DNA from: Parachitinimonas caeni
GTDB lineage: Bacteria > Pseudomonadota > Gammaproteobacteria > Burkholderiales > Chitinimonadaceae
DNA length: 64,000 nucleotides
Reading direction: 5' to 3'
NCBI RefSeq assembly: GCF_030129945.1
Contig: NZ_JARRAF010000002.1
Span: forward strand, 1-64,000
The notes beneath the pieces were generated by a model, which was not told the DNA's origin, did not search any database, and was given only the letters and a program-made list of their open reading frames with translations. Shown here piece after piece: positions 8,803-17,827 of this stretch. The first letter of the stretch is position 1, and each line of letters starts with the position of its first letter. The position numbers were made by a program, and so were the translations under genes.

Positions 8803-8853
8803 AGCTCTGTTGAGTTTTGTTTCCGGTCGGAAATAACGTATCAACAGAACCTA
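8803..8853. repeat. Minimal repeat-family copy made of the two ends only
   Basis: AGCTCTGTTGAGTTTTGTTT is followed at once by CCGGTCGGAAATAACGTATC and AACAGAACCTA. Left and right terminal inverted repeats face each other with no internal hairpins. This is either an internal-deletion derivative or a decayed copy. It lies 30 bp upstream of the subtilase start codon on the minus strand and so may sit in its promoter or leader. Confidence 0.65.
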
Positions 8854-8893
8854 AAACAACAAGGCCGTAGTCGGATTCCGGCTACGGCCTTTT
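8853..8893 (-). terminator. Rho-independent terminator after the small secreted protein gene
   Basis: AAGGCCGTAG (8861-8870) pairs with CTACGGCCTT (8882-8891) with additional CGG/CCG pairing towards the loop. On the minus strand the stem is followed by TGTTGTTTT. It is placed 35 bp after the stop of the 164-residue secreted protein gene. Confidence 0.65.
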
Positions 8894-8927
8894 ACTGCAG
8901 AGCGACCGGACCAGGCCGGTGGGCAGC

Positions 8928-9422
8928 TTACAGCAGCCAGTCAAACATGGTGTTGGCAGCAATCGGCCCGAAGTCAATCGTGAACTCGGTTGGCGAGAAC
9001 AAGGTCAGCGTACCACTAAAGCTGTTGTTGGCCAGATTCATGTTCAACCGATAACGTACCGAAGTCCCGCCAGCCATCATGCTGATATCCATAACCAGAT
9101 TGGCAGTGCTGACTGTTGACCCGCTCAATGTACCGTTGAACCGGGCAGTTCCTGAGTAGGTAATGCCAGGCGCGGCATTGTAGTTGGTGTAGGTCGCTTC
9201 TGCCGATAGATTACCGCCACTGTTGTTGGTGGTCAGTACGGCGGTCCCGCCCTGACCATCCGTCAGCGTGATGGTTTCTGCTGCTTTCTCTGCCGTCTGA
9301 GCCTGCATGGCGGACTTGACGACCAACTGCTCGAATTTGCTCTCGGCCATTGCAGCCTGGGTGCCCAGCAAGCAAGTGCCCGCTACGACTGCAGTGCCCA
9401 TCCATTTGCTGATTTTCTTCAT
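8928..9422 (-). CDS. Small secreted protein of unknown function
   Basis: 164 residues. The ATG at 9422 follows GAGGG at six bases; the in-frame TTG two codons earlier is not needed. The signal peptide MKKISKWMGTAVVAG... ends near AAMA (residue 26). The mature part has no cysteine and is a beta-rich chain of alternating Ser/Thr/Asn strands, ending DFGPIAANTMFDWLL. I do not recognise the family. It lies between two secreted protease genes on the same strand and has its own terminator. Confidence 0.6.
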   Translation of the reverse strand: MKKISKWMGTAVVAGTCLLGTQAAMAESKFEQLVVKSAMQAQTAEKAAETITLTDGQGGTAVLTTNNSGGNLSAEATYTNYNAAPGITYSGTARFNGTLSGSTVSTANLVMDISMMAGGTSVRYRLNMNLANNSFSGTLTLFSPTEFTIDFGPIAANTMFDWLL

Positions 9423-9580
9423 ATGCAACCCTCACATGTTGATTCAAAACACACAGAAAAGAGCGGAAATCCGCCCAACCCAAGGTTCTGTTGACATCCA
9501 TCCTGCAGATCCATCACGGCCACACGGCCCCTAAACAGGACCGCGCAGCCGGGACACCAGAACGTATCGCATGGAATCCG

Positions 9581-11080
9581 TCAGAACCCGCCGTTCTTGG
9601 CTTGAGTCAACCACCCGGACAAATCGCCAAGATCGGTTAACTGGCCAGTCGAGCCATTGAAAAAATACAGCCGGTTGTCCTTAGTACCAAGATATGTGTT
9701 GGTTGTGCCATAGAAGCGGTAATAGTACCCAAATCCATTTTGCGACTGACTGGTAACCGGCGAGAGGAAGCCGGCGTAAGTCACCTGCGCCCAATTGAAA
9801 ACCCGATCAGAGTCGGTTGTTGTCGTGCCGGTGCCGCCACCAGTGACCTTGGTAGGCTTGAACGCCGCCACAGCGGCGCGGGTATTGTTCAGCGACAGCG
9901 CATTATTGGCACTACTGGTTGGATCGCTCTCCGAAATGCCACAAGGGTTGCCATTGCAGGTGACGGCCGGGTTGGAGAATTTGCCGATCTTGGGCGAGAT
10001 ATAGCTCATGATGGTACCGAACGTACCCGAAATACCGTACCCGTATGAATAGGTAAAGGCGCCTGAGCTACCAGAATTGGCTCGATCGTGAGCCGACCCC
10101 ATGTTATGGCCCATCTCGTGTGCCAGCGTGTAATCGCTGCAATACGAGCGGCTACCCTGAACATCGTTACCATAGCTGACGATTGAATAGCCATAAGGGG
10201 CGTATCGGGATATGGATTGCCCCCCCGCCCCACCGACCCAACCCACCCCGCAGCTGTTTTGCGATGAGCGGTCAAATGGTCGGAGCACACTGACCAGATC
10301 GGCGCCGTACTGATCGCGCAGGCTGGCCACATTGGCGAATGCGGCATCTGTCGCATCGGTTACGGCATCCAGCGCCGCATCGTTGTCGTTCTTGACCGTG
10401 TAGTTGACTTGGCTGCTATACACGAGCCGGACGGTAATCCCGATCTGGCTGTCAATATAAGCCTGATTCGCCTTGGCAATCAGATCGTTGATCAGTGTAT
10501 CAACCGGGCTGTAGCGCGATGCCATGTCCGGGGTGTACAGCACCATCACGTCGATGGTCGAATTCTCGGCAAACTGATTGCTCACTGGCTCGATGACACT
10601 GTGTGCAATATCCGGCAGACGTGGTGGCACCCGGCCATCGTTGTGAAAGCTGATGAACTCTGAACGCTGATTGGCTGGCTGATCATCCAGCGACGAAAAA
10701 CCATTTTTGCTGGTCGAGACGGTGTACAAACCGTGCGGCGTGTTGACGCTACCAAATACCCCACCCTTGCCTAGGGTAATCATCACCCGGTAATCCGAAT
10801 ACATCCCTTCCATATGCCCAATCCAGGTCCGGTCGCCATTCAGATGGGTTTCAATGCGATCCAGTATTGCCGTCATGCGACGACCACCAGGCAAGGGCAT
10901 GCCCAGTTTGCCCCCGATCGGCAGCGCAAAGGCCTGTTCGGTATTGAAGGTAAACGGGTACGCAGACTGCCCTTCCGCAAAGCGCTGGCTGGACAGGCTA
11001 AACAGATCGGCCGCCTGAGCGGATAGGCCAAGGCTCAGCAGCAGGGCTGCGGCAATAGCGGTAGGCTTGCGGATATTCAT
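9581..11080 (-). CDS. Secreted reprolysin-like zinc metalloprotease (M12-type metzincin)
   Basis: 499 residues, start supported by GGAGAG five bases upstream. The signal peptide ends AQA (about residue 23). A propeptide-like region follows to about 170. The peptidase domain opens with IDVMVLYTPDMASRYS and has the extended zinc motif HEMGHNMGSAHD beginning at His321, with the metzincin Met-turn plausibly in TIMSYISP. Several cysteine pairs suggest disulfides (GVGWVGGAGG region; CNGNPCG). The C-terminal ~80 residues form a separate module after a Gly/Thr linker (GGGTGTTTT), with aromatic YYYRFYGTTNTYLG repeats that may bind substrate. Predicted extracellular enzyme. Confidence 0.88.
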   Translation of the reverse strand: MNIRKPTAIAAALLLSLGLSAQAADLFSLSSQRFAEGQSAYPFTFNTEQAFALPIGGKLGMPLPGGRRMTAILDRIETHLNGDRTWIGHMEGMYSDYRVMITLGKGGVFGSVNTPHGLYTVSTSKNGFSSLDDQPANQRSEFISFHNDGRVPPRLPDIAHSVIEPVSNQFAENSTIDVMVLYTPDMASRYSPVDTLINDLIAKANQAYIDSQIGITVRLVYSSQVNYTVKNDNDAALDAVTDATDAAFANVASLRDQYGADLVSVLRPFDRSSQNSCGVGWVGGAGGQSISRYAPYGYSIVSYGNDVQGSRSYCSDYTLAHEMGHNMGSAHDRANSGSSGAFTYSYGYGISGTFGTIMSYISPKIGKFSNPAVTCNGNPCGISESDPTSSANNALSLNNTRAAVAAFKPTKVTGGGTGTTTTDSDRVFNWAQVTYAGFLSPVTSQSQNGFGYYYRFYGTTNTYLGTKDNRLYFFNGSTGQLTDLGDLSGWLTQAKNGGF

Positions 11081-11386
11081 GAAAACTCTCCCTGCAACGA
11101 TGTGATGGCATCCGCCATCTTTACTGAAAATTTTGCTGATTCAGCCGAGGGCAAATCGATATCGGATTTGAGGCATCCGAACTTTGGGTGGGCAGACTAA
11201 CCTGCCACAGACAAGCAATCGGATCGCCGCCGTCCGCTGAACATGACGGCAATGTAACAGTTGGACGGCGGGCAATCGAAGGGGTTCGAGGCAAGTTTTT
11301 GTTAATAATCAGTCTTATGGCTTAGGCGCTGTTGACGTTTTGCCTCTGCTACCAACCGGTGCAAAACGCCAACCGTGCGCCGTCCA
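11081..11386. other. Intergenic region holding a short repeat-family copy
   Basis: About 300 bp without a gene between the metalloprotease start and the FecR-protein stop, both on the minus strand. It must contain the protease promoter, but no clear -35/-10 pair stands out. The only structure seen is the short inverted repeat at 11323-11374. Confidence 0.5.
11323..11374. repeat. Minimal, degenerate repeat-family copy
   Basis: TAGGCGCTGTTGACGTTTTG and, 20 bp on, GCAAAACGCCAACC are inverted copies of the family terminus. As at 8803-8853, the internal hairpins are absent. It lies just after the stop codon of the FecR-domain gene. Confidence 0.6.
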
Positions 11387-14300
11387 TCAACGCTTGAACG
11401 CTGCGGCTCCCGTCACCAGGAAACCGCCCGCATCCAGCACCTTGTATGACAAACCTGTGTGCGACGCATCCTTACCCGACAGGAAACCGAACACATCGCC
11501 GATACAGCCCTGGCCGGTGCTGCAGGCGCCGCCCGACGAGCCGGCAAACCCGGCATTGGTCACCGAGAGGTTGTACTGGGTGCCGCTCAGCCCCGTACCG
11601 GCAGCCACCATCTGATAGACCCGTGGCCCGAAAGCGATGGAGCTATTCAGGGTCAGATCATAAATGCCGGTAGGCTGATAGTTGAGCGAGACCGAGCCGT
11701 TGAAGGTTCCTGCGCCAGCATAGATATTGCCGTTCTGGTCTACCATGGTCGGCTTGGTTGCGCCAATCATCGCGTAGCTGAAAGTGGTCGGGCTGGTCAC
11801 AGTCGGCATCGTCGCCGGCATGCCGATAACGTAATGACGGCCAGAGTTCGGATCACTCAGATCCTGCTTGTTATTGGGATTGATATTGGATGGCGCATCG
11901 CTGACGCCGCCAGACCAACGCCCCCAGCCCAGAACGCCATCGGTTCCCATATCCACCAGCTTCGCCGTGCCGATGTTCAAGGCAACATTAGTCCCGTTCA
12001 GCACTTTGGTCAGACCACCCTGAGGGTCGATCTCGGTCGTGATATTGGTCATGGGCGAGGCATCGGTGAACAGCACACCCAAGTCCGGGTTCTTGCCGCT
12101 CACACCAAAAGCGCCGACATAACCGCTCCCACTCTTGAGTACGGCACCGCCCCCAATGGGCACGCCGGAGGCCGGGTCCACTTTGAACGCGGCAGCACCC
12201 ATCAAGGTTGAGTTGCCATCCACCACTTTGTAGCCCAGACCGGTATCCACGGCCCCGGTACCTGCCAGGAAGCCCGTGACCTCGCCACTGCAACCTGATA
12301 CGCAGGCGCCGCCAGAGCCTTTGATGTCGCTACCGCCCAACGTGAAGGCGTACGAGGCATTGGTAAAGCGGCTGCCCTTCCCGGTCATTTGATAGCTGAG
12401 GCTATTGACCGCCACCACCCCGTCGAGCGTCACGTCGTAAACCCCTGCTGCAGGGTCAAAACCAACTTTGACGGTACCGCTGAAACTCCCCCCCGCAGCA
12501 AAAGCCCCCGTGGTGTTATCCCGCATCGATGGCTTGGTCGCGCCGATCAGGTTGTAGGTAAATTGCGTCGGCGCAGTAAAGGTGCCAGGTCGGCCGCTTG
12601 CCGGCTTGCCCATAACGTAATGCTCGCCGGAATTCGGATCGGTGTAGTCACGGGTCGCATTGGGGTCAGTCAGATTCGGGGTCTTGATGACGCCTTCAGA
12701 CCAACGTCCCCACGACAACACGCCATCGTTACCGCTATCGACCACCTTGGCAGTGCCGATCTGCACTCTGACCGTGCCGTTTTCAGAGACTTCGCTCAGC
12801 CCGCCAGATGAATCAAACGTTGCCGTCAGATTGCCGGTCTGACCAATGCCGGAAACGCCTGCCGGCTTGCCCATGAAAGCAGCAATGCCGGTCACGCCAT
12901 TCACTACGGTGCCCTGACCGGTGCCTGAATTCGGGTCGATCTTGAAAGCGGCAGCCCCGGTAATGGCCAGGCTGCCGTCGCCCAGCTTGTAGCCAAGTCC
13001 GGAGTGAGTGGAACCCGTGCCTGCCATCAGACCTTCAGCCGTCCCTGTGCAGGCTGCGGTCGTGCAGGCCCCGCCCTGGCCAGTGACTTTGAGGTCGAAC
13101 GTATAGTCGCTACCGCTGAAGCCCGTTCCACCACCCTTGAGCTGATAGCCTTTGGTGTTGACCACTACCAGACCATCCAGAGTGAGGTCGTAAGTCGTCT
13201 TGGTCGGGTCAAAACCCACCTTCAGACTGCCGGTAAAGCTGCCCGCTGGCCCAACAGCCCCAGTCGAGGTATCCACCTGCGTTGCGCCAGTCGAACCGAC
13301 CATGTTGTAGGTGAAAGTGGTGGCCTTCTGCAGCGAAGGCAGGGTAGCGGCCGTGCCAAAGACGTAATGCTGACCCGAGTTCGGATCGGTAAAGTCGCGG
13401 GTTGCGTTTGGATCGGAACTGGTAGGTGTTTTGGCGACACCCCCCGACCAACGGCCCCACACCAAGGGGCCATCCTTGCCCGCGTTCGACACCTTGGCGG
13501 TGCCTACCTGCAACAACGGTGAACCGCCCGACTGGATTTCGGCCAGCCCACCGGCGCTATCAACCGCCGCATCGACTCCCGATTGCCGTCCCAGCTGCGC
13601 GGTTGCAGTCGTACCGACCTTGCCGGTGAAAGCTTCGACATAACGCACATTCGGGATGGTGGTATTGCCCGTGGTGCCGGAAGTCGGATCAATGCGGAAA
13701 CCCGCCGCCCCGGCAATGCTGGTCTTGCCATCGGCCACCAGATACGACAAACCGGTGTGGCTGGCAGCGGTGCCAGACAGGAAACCTTCCACCGACCCGG
13801 TACAACCCGAGGCGCAGCCCCCACCCTGACCGGTGACTTTGGACAGCGTGAAACTATAGGTTTTGCCGGTGAATTTGGCGCCGCTTCCCGAAAGTCCGTA
13901 GCTGGCCGGCCCCATGGCTACGACGCCATCCATGGTGACATCGTAGGCCGCAGCCGTCGGGTCGAAGCCGACCAGCAGCTTGCCGGAGAAGCTCCCCACC
14001 CCAACCGACTGGCCCGTGGCCGTGTCCACCGCCGTCGGCTTGGTTGCACCGACCAGGTTGTAGGTAAACGTGGTGCGTGCCGACAGCGTCGGCAGGCTGG
14101 TCGCCAGCGCACCATAAACAAAGTGCTGGCCGGAGTTCGAATCGGTGACATCCCGGCTGGCATTCGGATCAGATCCGGTGGGAGCCTTGACCTGACCTCC
14201 AGACCAACGGCCCCAGCTCAGACTGCCATCCTTGCCGGTATCCGTGATCTTGGCCGTGCCAATCTGCAACACGCTATTACTGCCAGACTTGATCTCGGTC

Positions 14301-16477
14301 AGCCCACCAGAACCATCGAGTACGGCATCGACACCGCTGGTCTGTGACAGGCCGCTCAGGCCGGTATTGCCCGAACGTGCCGTGAATGCCTGTGCCAATG
14401 CCACATTTTGTACCAAGGTACCGTTGACCACACCGTTCGGGTCTTGCTTGAACCCGGCCACCCCGGTGATGGCGTTCTGACCATCGTTAATCTTGTAGGA
14501 CACACCAACATGACTGGTGGCTGGCCCGGCCAGGAAGCCATTGACCTCGCCAGTACACCCTCCCACACAACCAGACGTGCCCGAAGTGGCGGCGACGAAA
14601 TTGCTGGTCGTCAGTCCCAGCGAGAAGATGCCGGACGTAAAGCCGGTGCCATCCGCCTTCATGGTGTAGGTCTTGGCGTCTATGGCGACCACACCATTGA
14701 AGTTGACGTCATAGGCGATATTGGTCGGGTCGAACTGCAGCTTGACCGCACCGGTAAACTGGCCGGGAGCCACGGTGACACCGGTGCCCAGATTGATCAT
14801 GGTCGGCGCAGTCGCCCCAACCAGATTGTAGGTATAGGTAGTACGGGCACTGATGACTGGCCGCCCCGTCACCGGCAGCCCCACGATGAAGTGCTGCCCA
14901 GAGTTCGGATCGGTGAAATCCCGCGCATCGTTGGCATTGGTCGGCGTGGGTGAACTCACTACGCCACCCGTCCAGCGCCCCCAGATCAGCACGCCATCCT
15001 TGCCGCGATCAACGCTGGATGCCGTCCCCGCACGACTCAGCGGCGTCGAGCCCTCAATCACCTCCAGCAAATGGCCATTGCTATCAAAAACCGCCGTGAT
15101 ATTGGGTGAGGTATTGGCACCTGAAATGGGCACACCCACTGTCGCAGCCGTCGCACTCTTGCCGACGTATGAGGTAGCGCCTTGAATGCCTGTCAGGGTC
15201 TGACCACCAACGGGTGTAGTGCCACCTCCTGGGGTCGTGCCACCGCCGGGCGTCGTACCACCGCCGGGCGTGGTGCCGCCGCCAGGGGTCGTACCACCAC
15301 CAGGTGTCGTGCCACCACCAGGGGTCGTACCGCCTCCCGGTGTGGTGCCACCACCAGGCGTTGTCCCGCCTCCAGGTGTCGTGCCACCTCCAGGGGTCGT
15401 ACCACCGCCAGGCGTGGTGCCCCCACCAGGGGTCGTACCGCCACCGGGTGTGGTGCCGCCACCCGGGGTCGTACCGCCGCCAGGATTGGTTCCGCCACCA
15501 GGATTCGTATTGACGCCCACCAACACTGCCGGCTTGCCGGAATTCGGATCACGGTTGTCCGAGCCAACAACGGTATTGCCACCAGAACCACTGCCGCCTG
15601 CGCCCCCGGTACCAACTGGCCCGCCGCCGATGCTGGTGCCTGCATTGATGGGCGGCTTGGTATTACCAGCCACACCTGGTGCTGACTGGCCGCCAGAATC
15701 ACTCTGACCGCCTCCCTGCCCGCCATTCTGAGCATTGCCCTGCTGGTTGCCATTGCCGCCTGCCTGGTTGCCGCCGGGCTTGTCCTTGTCTTGCTGGCCA
15801 CCGCCGTTATTGCCTTGCTGGTCGCCGTTCTTGTCTTCCTTCTTCTCTTCCTTGTTGCCTTGCTTGTCGTCCTTCTTCTCACCTTGCTGACTCATGGGCG
15901 CCGCTTGTCTGGGCTGGCTATTCTGGTTGGCCACGAAGCCGGTCTGGCCGGTTTCCAATACCAGCGAACCCATCTGGTTAAACACCACCACAGAACCGGA
16001 ATTGACGGTCACCGTCAGCGAGTCGGACTGAGAAGCCAGATACTCGGTACCACGAATCCCGATGGTCGCGGTTGGCGTCACCATCTGGTAGGCATCGCGG
16101 CGATTCTTGCCGATCAGGCCGGTGATGGTCCGCAGCGTCCCCTTCAGCAAGTTGAAGACACCCTCTTCCTTGCCATTAGCCTGACCATCAAACCGGTAAC
16201 GGCTGATCTTGAACTGTGTCTGGGGGGACAGCGAGACAAAAGAATTATCGGTAAAACGAATCTGCACCCGGCCTTCGCGGGTGTCGATCAAGTCAGTGGC
16301 TTCAATATCGCTGCCGCGCACCAGTTGACGAGGATTCTGCCCCTCGGTGGTCGCAAAGGGCGCACCGCTGGAGAACTCCACTTTGCCGACCGGGATCGCA
16401 TAGGCTTGCAGTGAATACAGACCGCATAGAAACAGCACTGAGGCCGTGCGAGACAGACTGAACACGGAACGGGACAT
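11387..16477 (-). CDS. Giant secreted FecR-domain protein with five large tandem repeats
   Basis: 1696 residues, start supported by GGAGG five bases upstream. The signal peptide ends near LQAYA. A FecR domain follows (about 28-185: VEFSSGAPF, TREGRVQIRFTDNSFVSLSP, TPTATIGIRGTEYLA). Next is a Gln/Gly/Lys/Asp-rich low-complexity stretch, then about 16 copies of a PGGGTT hexapeptide, then five units of about 250 residues to the C-terminus. Each unit carries DG.L.WGRW, DPNSG.HYV.G, TTFTYNLVGATKPT, a Cys pair (C-x3-C or C-x4/5-C) and a GFLAGT..SHTGLSYK ending. The repeat core resembles the glycine-rich beta-barrel modules of TbpB-like surface proteins, an inference from pattern only. No lipobox is visible. 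It lies 15 bp after a Slam-like gene, so the two form an operon. Confidence 0.8.
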   Translation of the reverse strand: MSRSVFSLSRTASVLFLCGLYSLQAYAIPVGKVEFSSGAPFATTEGQNPRQLVRGSDIEATDLIDTREGRVQIRFTDNSFVSLSPQTQFKISRYRFDGQANGKEEGVFNLLKGTLRTITGLIGKNRRDAYQMVTPTATIGIRGTEYLASQSDSLTVTVNSGSVVVFNQMGSLVLETGQTGFVANQNSQPRQAAPMSQQGEKKDDKQGNKEEKKEDKNGDQQGNNGGGQQDKDKPGGNQAGGNGNQQGNAQNGGQGGGQSDSGGQSAPGVAGNTKPPINAGTSIGGGPVGTGGAGGSGSGGNTVVGSDNRDPNSGKPAVLVGVNTNPGGGTNPGGGTTPGGGTTPGGGTTPGGGTTPGGGTTPGGGTTPGGGTTPGGGTTPGGGTTPGGGTTPGGGTTPGGGTTPGGGTTPGGGTTPGGGTTPVGGQTLTGIQGATSYVGKSATAATVGVPISGANTSPNITAVFDSNGHLLEVIEGSTPLSRAGTASSVDRGKDGVLIWGRWTGGVVSSPTPTNANDARDFTDPNSGQHFIVGLPVTGRPVISARTTYTYNLVGATAPTMINLGTGVTVAPGQFTGAVKLQFDPTNIAYDVNFNGVVAIDAKTYTMKADGTGFTSGIFSLGLTTSNFVAATSGTSGCVGGCTGEVNGFLAGPATSHVGVSYKINDGQNAITGVAGFKQDPNGVVNGTLVQNVALAQAFTARSGNTGLSGLSQTSGVDAVLDGSGGLTEIKSGSNSVLQIGTAKITDTGKDGSLSWGRWSGGQVKAPTGSDPNASRDVTDSNSGQHFVYGALATSLPTLSARTTFTYNLVGATKPTAVDTATGQSVGVGSFSGKLLVGFDPTAAAYDVTMDGVVAMGPASYGLSGSGAKFTGKTYSFTLSKVTGQGGGCASGCTGSVEGFLSGTAASHTGLSYLVADGKTSIAGAAGFRIDPTSGTTGNTTIPNVRYVEAFTGKVGTTATAQLGRQSGVDAAVDSAGGLAEIQSGGSPLLQVGTAKVSNAGKDGPLVWGRWSGGVAKTPTSSDPNATRDFTDPNSGQHYVFGTAATLPSLQKATTFTYNMVGSTGATQVDTSTGAVGPAGSFTGSLKVGFDPTKTTYDLTLDGLVVVNTKGYQLKGGGTGFSGSDYTFDLKVTGQGGACTTAACTGTAEGLMAGTGSTHSGLGYKLGDGSLAITGAAAFKIDPNSGTGQGTVVNGVTGIAAFMGKPAGVSGIGQTGNLTATFDSSGGLSEVSENGTVRVQIGTAKVVDSGNDGVLSWGRWSEGVIKTPNLTDPNATRDYTDPNSGEHYVMGKPASGRPGTFTAPTQFTYNLIGATKPSMRDNTTGAFAAGGSFSGTVKVGFDPAAGVYDVTLDGVVAVNSLSYQMTGKGSRFTNASYAFTLGGSDIKGSGGACVSGCSGEVTGFLAGTGAVDTGLGYKVVDGNSTLMGAAAFKVDPASGVPIGGGAVLKSGSGYVGAFGVSGKNPDLGVLFTDASPMTNITTEIDPQGGLTKVLNGTNVALNIGTAKLVDMGTDGVLGWGRWSGGVSDAPSNINPNNKQDLSDPNSGRHYVIGMPATMPTVTSPTTFSYAMIGATKPTMVDQNGNIYAGAGTFNGSVSLNYQPTGIYDLTLNSSIAFGPRVYQMVAAGTGLSGTQYNLSVTNAGFAGSSGGACSTGQGCIGDVFGFLSGKDASHTGLSYKVLDAGGFLVTGAAAFKR
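11390..15190 (-). repeat. Five ~760 bp coding repeats in the FecR-domain gene
   Basis: The WGRW-encoding segments recur near 14970, 14205, 13450, 12700 and 11920, giving a period of about 750-780 bp (250-260 residues). The units are clearly related in protein sequence but diverged at DNA level. This suggests old duplication with selection to keep the fold rather than recent slippage. Confidence 0.8.
15219..15510 (-). repeat. 18 bp minisatellite encoding PGGGTT hexapeptides
   Basis: About sixteen 18 bp units in tandem, differing mainly at third codon positions. Being a multiple of three, gain or loss of units changes linker length without frameshift. It encodes a flexible Pro/Gly/Thr stalk between the FecR/low-complexity part and the first large repeat. 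Confidence 0.85.
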
Positions 16478-16492
16478 GGTGGCCTCCGGGAT

Positions 16493-17827
16493 TTACTGGA
16501 ACTCGGACCGCACGGCAAATTCAAAGACGGCGCGGCGGTAGTCGTTGATCGGAATATTCGATTCATTGCGCGTGTAGCTGATACTTGGCGCCAGCTGCCA
16601 ATCCTTGGCAAAGGTGTAACCCACACCGAAACGGCCGTCGTATTGATTGTCTTCACGCTTTTTCAGGAACAGCGCTTCTTCGCCCTTGTAGCGGCGGCGC
16701 TCATAGCTGAAGTTGGCAAAGCCTTTGAGCGCCGGGGTAAATTGCCACTCCCCGCCCACTCTCAGCCCGCCCAAGCCATAACCCAGACTGGAAAAAGCCC
16801 CGTCATCGGTCTTTTCCTCTCCCAGATACAGCCCGGCAAAATAGCTGGCAGGCATCTCGCCTTCCGTGCGCATCGCCAGCGCAGTGCCTCCCATCAGCCG
16901 CCGGCCATTACGGACGGTCTGATCGGGGTAGCGGATCTTCATGGCCTGACCAAACGTCGCCAGCTGGGTGGTCTCGGCGACGTTGTAAACCCACTGCAGG
17001 GCCAAGCCTCCGGTGTGGCGATAGCTGCGGCCATCCAGCCACATCGTCGATGCCTGCACCATGCCGATATAACCATTGGCCCCATTCGAATACGCACCAC
17101 CGGCGTTGAAATCGAGGCTGTCGGTGTTGAAGGCGTGCTCGCGTTGATTGCGACGCATCGAAGCATTGGCACCGCCCAGCCAGGTCATCGAGTCCGTCGC
17201 CCGATGGGTGATATTGACCCCACCCGACAACGTGGCGAAGTTATCGGGCCGACGCCGACCATCGTCGTTCAGATCAAAGACAATGCCGCCCAGCAGCGGC
17301 AACGCCACCTGCCGTTCAGTTGTTGCGCTGTTGACATTGGTATCGCGGCCCAGCGAAGTCTGGGCATAGCCTTTGATGTCGGTTTTCTTCTGCTTCTGCA
17401 AGGCGCGCTCTTCAATCGCAGCCAGAAAGCGGTCAATCGTCGGAATCACCTCCCGTGGCGGGTTGGATGCCTTGACGGCCTCGAACTCACGCCGGGATGC
17501 ACCCAGCTCATTCAGTAAAAAGTAGGAGCGCGCCAGCTCCAGCCGCGCCAGCTGGTGATCCGGCTGTACGGCCAGCACCCGCTCCAGCGCATAAACGGCC
17601 TGCCCCGGCTTGCCGGAATCGTTGGCAGCCAACCCGTAGACATAGTCGAAATCTGGCGTCCCTCCGTACTCCCCGAGCAAGGGTTCGAGCGCAGCCAAAG
17701 CTGCCTGTGGCTTTTTCTGCGCCAGAAGCCCCCGCGCCTTGCCAATCGCCTCAGGCGAAGCCAGGGCCCCCGAAGAAATCGACATGATCAACATGGCGAG
17801 CAAAACCGAACCAGAACGACGATGCAT
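16493..17827 (-). CDS. Slam-like TPR/outer-membrane beta-barrel protein
   Basis: 444 residues from the ATG at 17827; the frame extends upstream to 17875 without a signal-like start. The signal peptide ends SSGALA. Residues about 25-150 form TPR-like helices (AIGKARGLLAQKKPQAALAAL, ALERVLAVQPDHQLARLELA, SYFLLNELGASRREFEAV). The rest is alternating aromatic beta strands typical of a 12-14-strand porin-like barrel, ending FEFAVRSEFQ. This layout matches DUF560, the surface lipoprotein assembly modulator (Slam) family, whose members move proteins to the outer face of the outer membrane. It directly precedes the giant FecR-repeat gene, its likely client. The family call rests on architecture, not a search. 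Confidence 0.72.
   Translation of the reverse strand: MHRRSGSVLLAMLIMSISSGALASPEAIGKARGLLAQKKPQAALAALEPLLGEYGGTPDFDYVYGLAANDSGKPGQAVYALERVLAVQPDHQLARLELARSYFLLNELGASRREFEAVKASNPPREVIPTIDRFLAAIEERALQKQKKTDIKGYAQTSLGRDTNVNSATTERQVALPLLGGIVFDLNDDGRRRPDNFATLSGGVNITHRATDSMTWLGGANASMRRNQREHAFNTDSLDFNAGGAYSNGANGYIGMVQASTMWLDGRSYRHTGGLALQWVYNVAETTQLATFGQAMKIRYPDQTVRNGRRLMGGTALAMRTEGEMPASYFAGLYLGEEKTDDGAFSSLGYGLGGLRVGGEWQFTPALKGFANFSYERRRYKGEEALFLKKREDNQYDGRFGVGYTFAKDWQLAPSISYTRNESNIPINDYRRAVFEFAVRSEFQ

Noticed and set aside
15219-15510. Possible CRISPR-like array because of tandem repeats
   Set aside because: Units are 18 bp, contiguous with no spacers and encode PGGGTT in frame; no cas genes nearby.
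15219-15707. Open frame on the plus strand coding repeated PPPGVV
   Set aside because: It is the antisense of the 18 bp minisatellite in the FecR-domain gene; repetitive, with no ribosome site, and the minus-strand frame is part of a long coherent protein.
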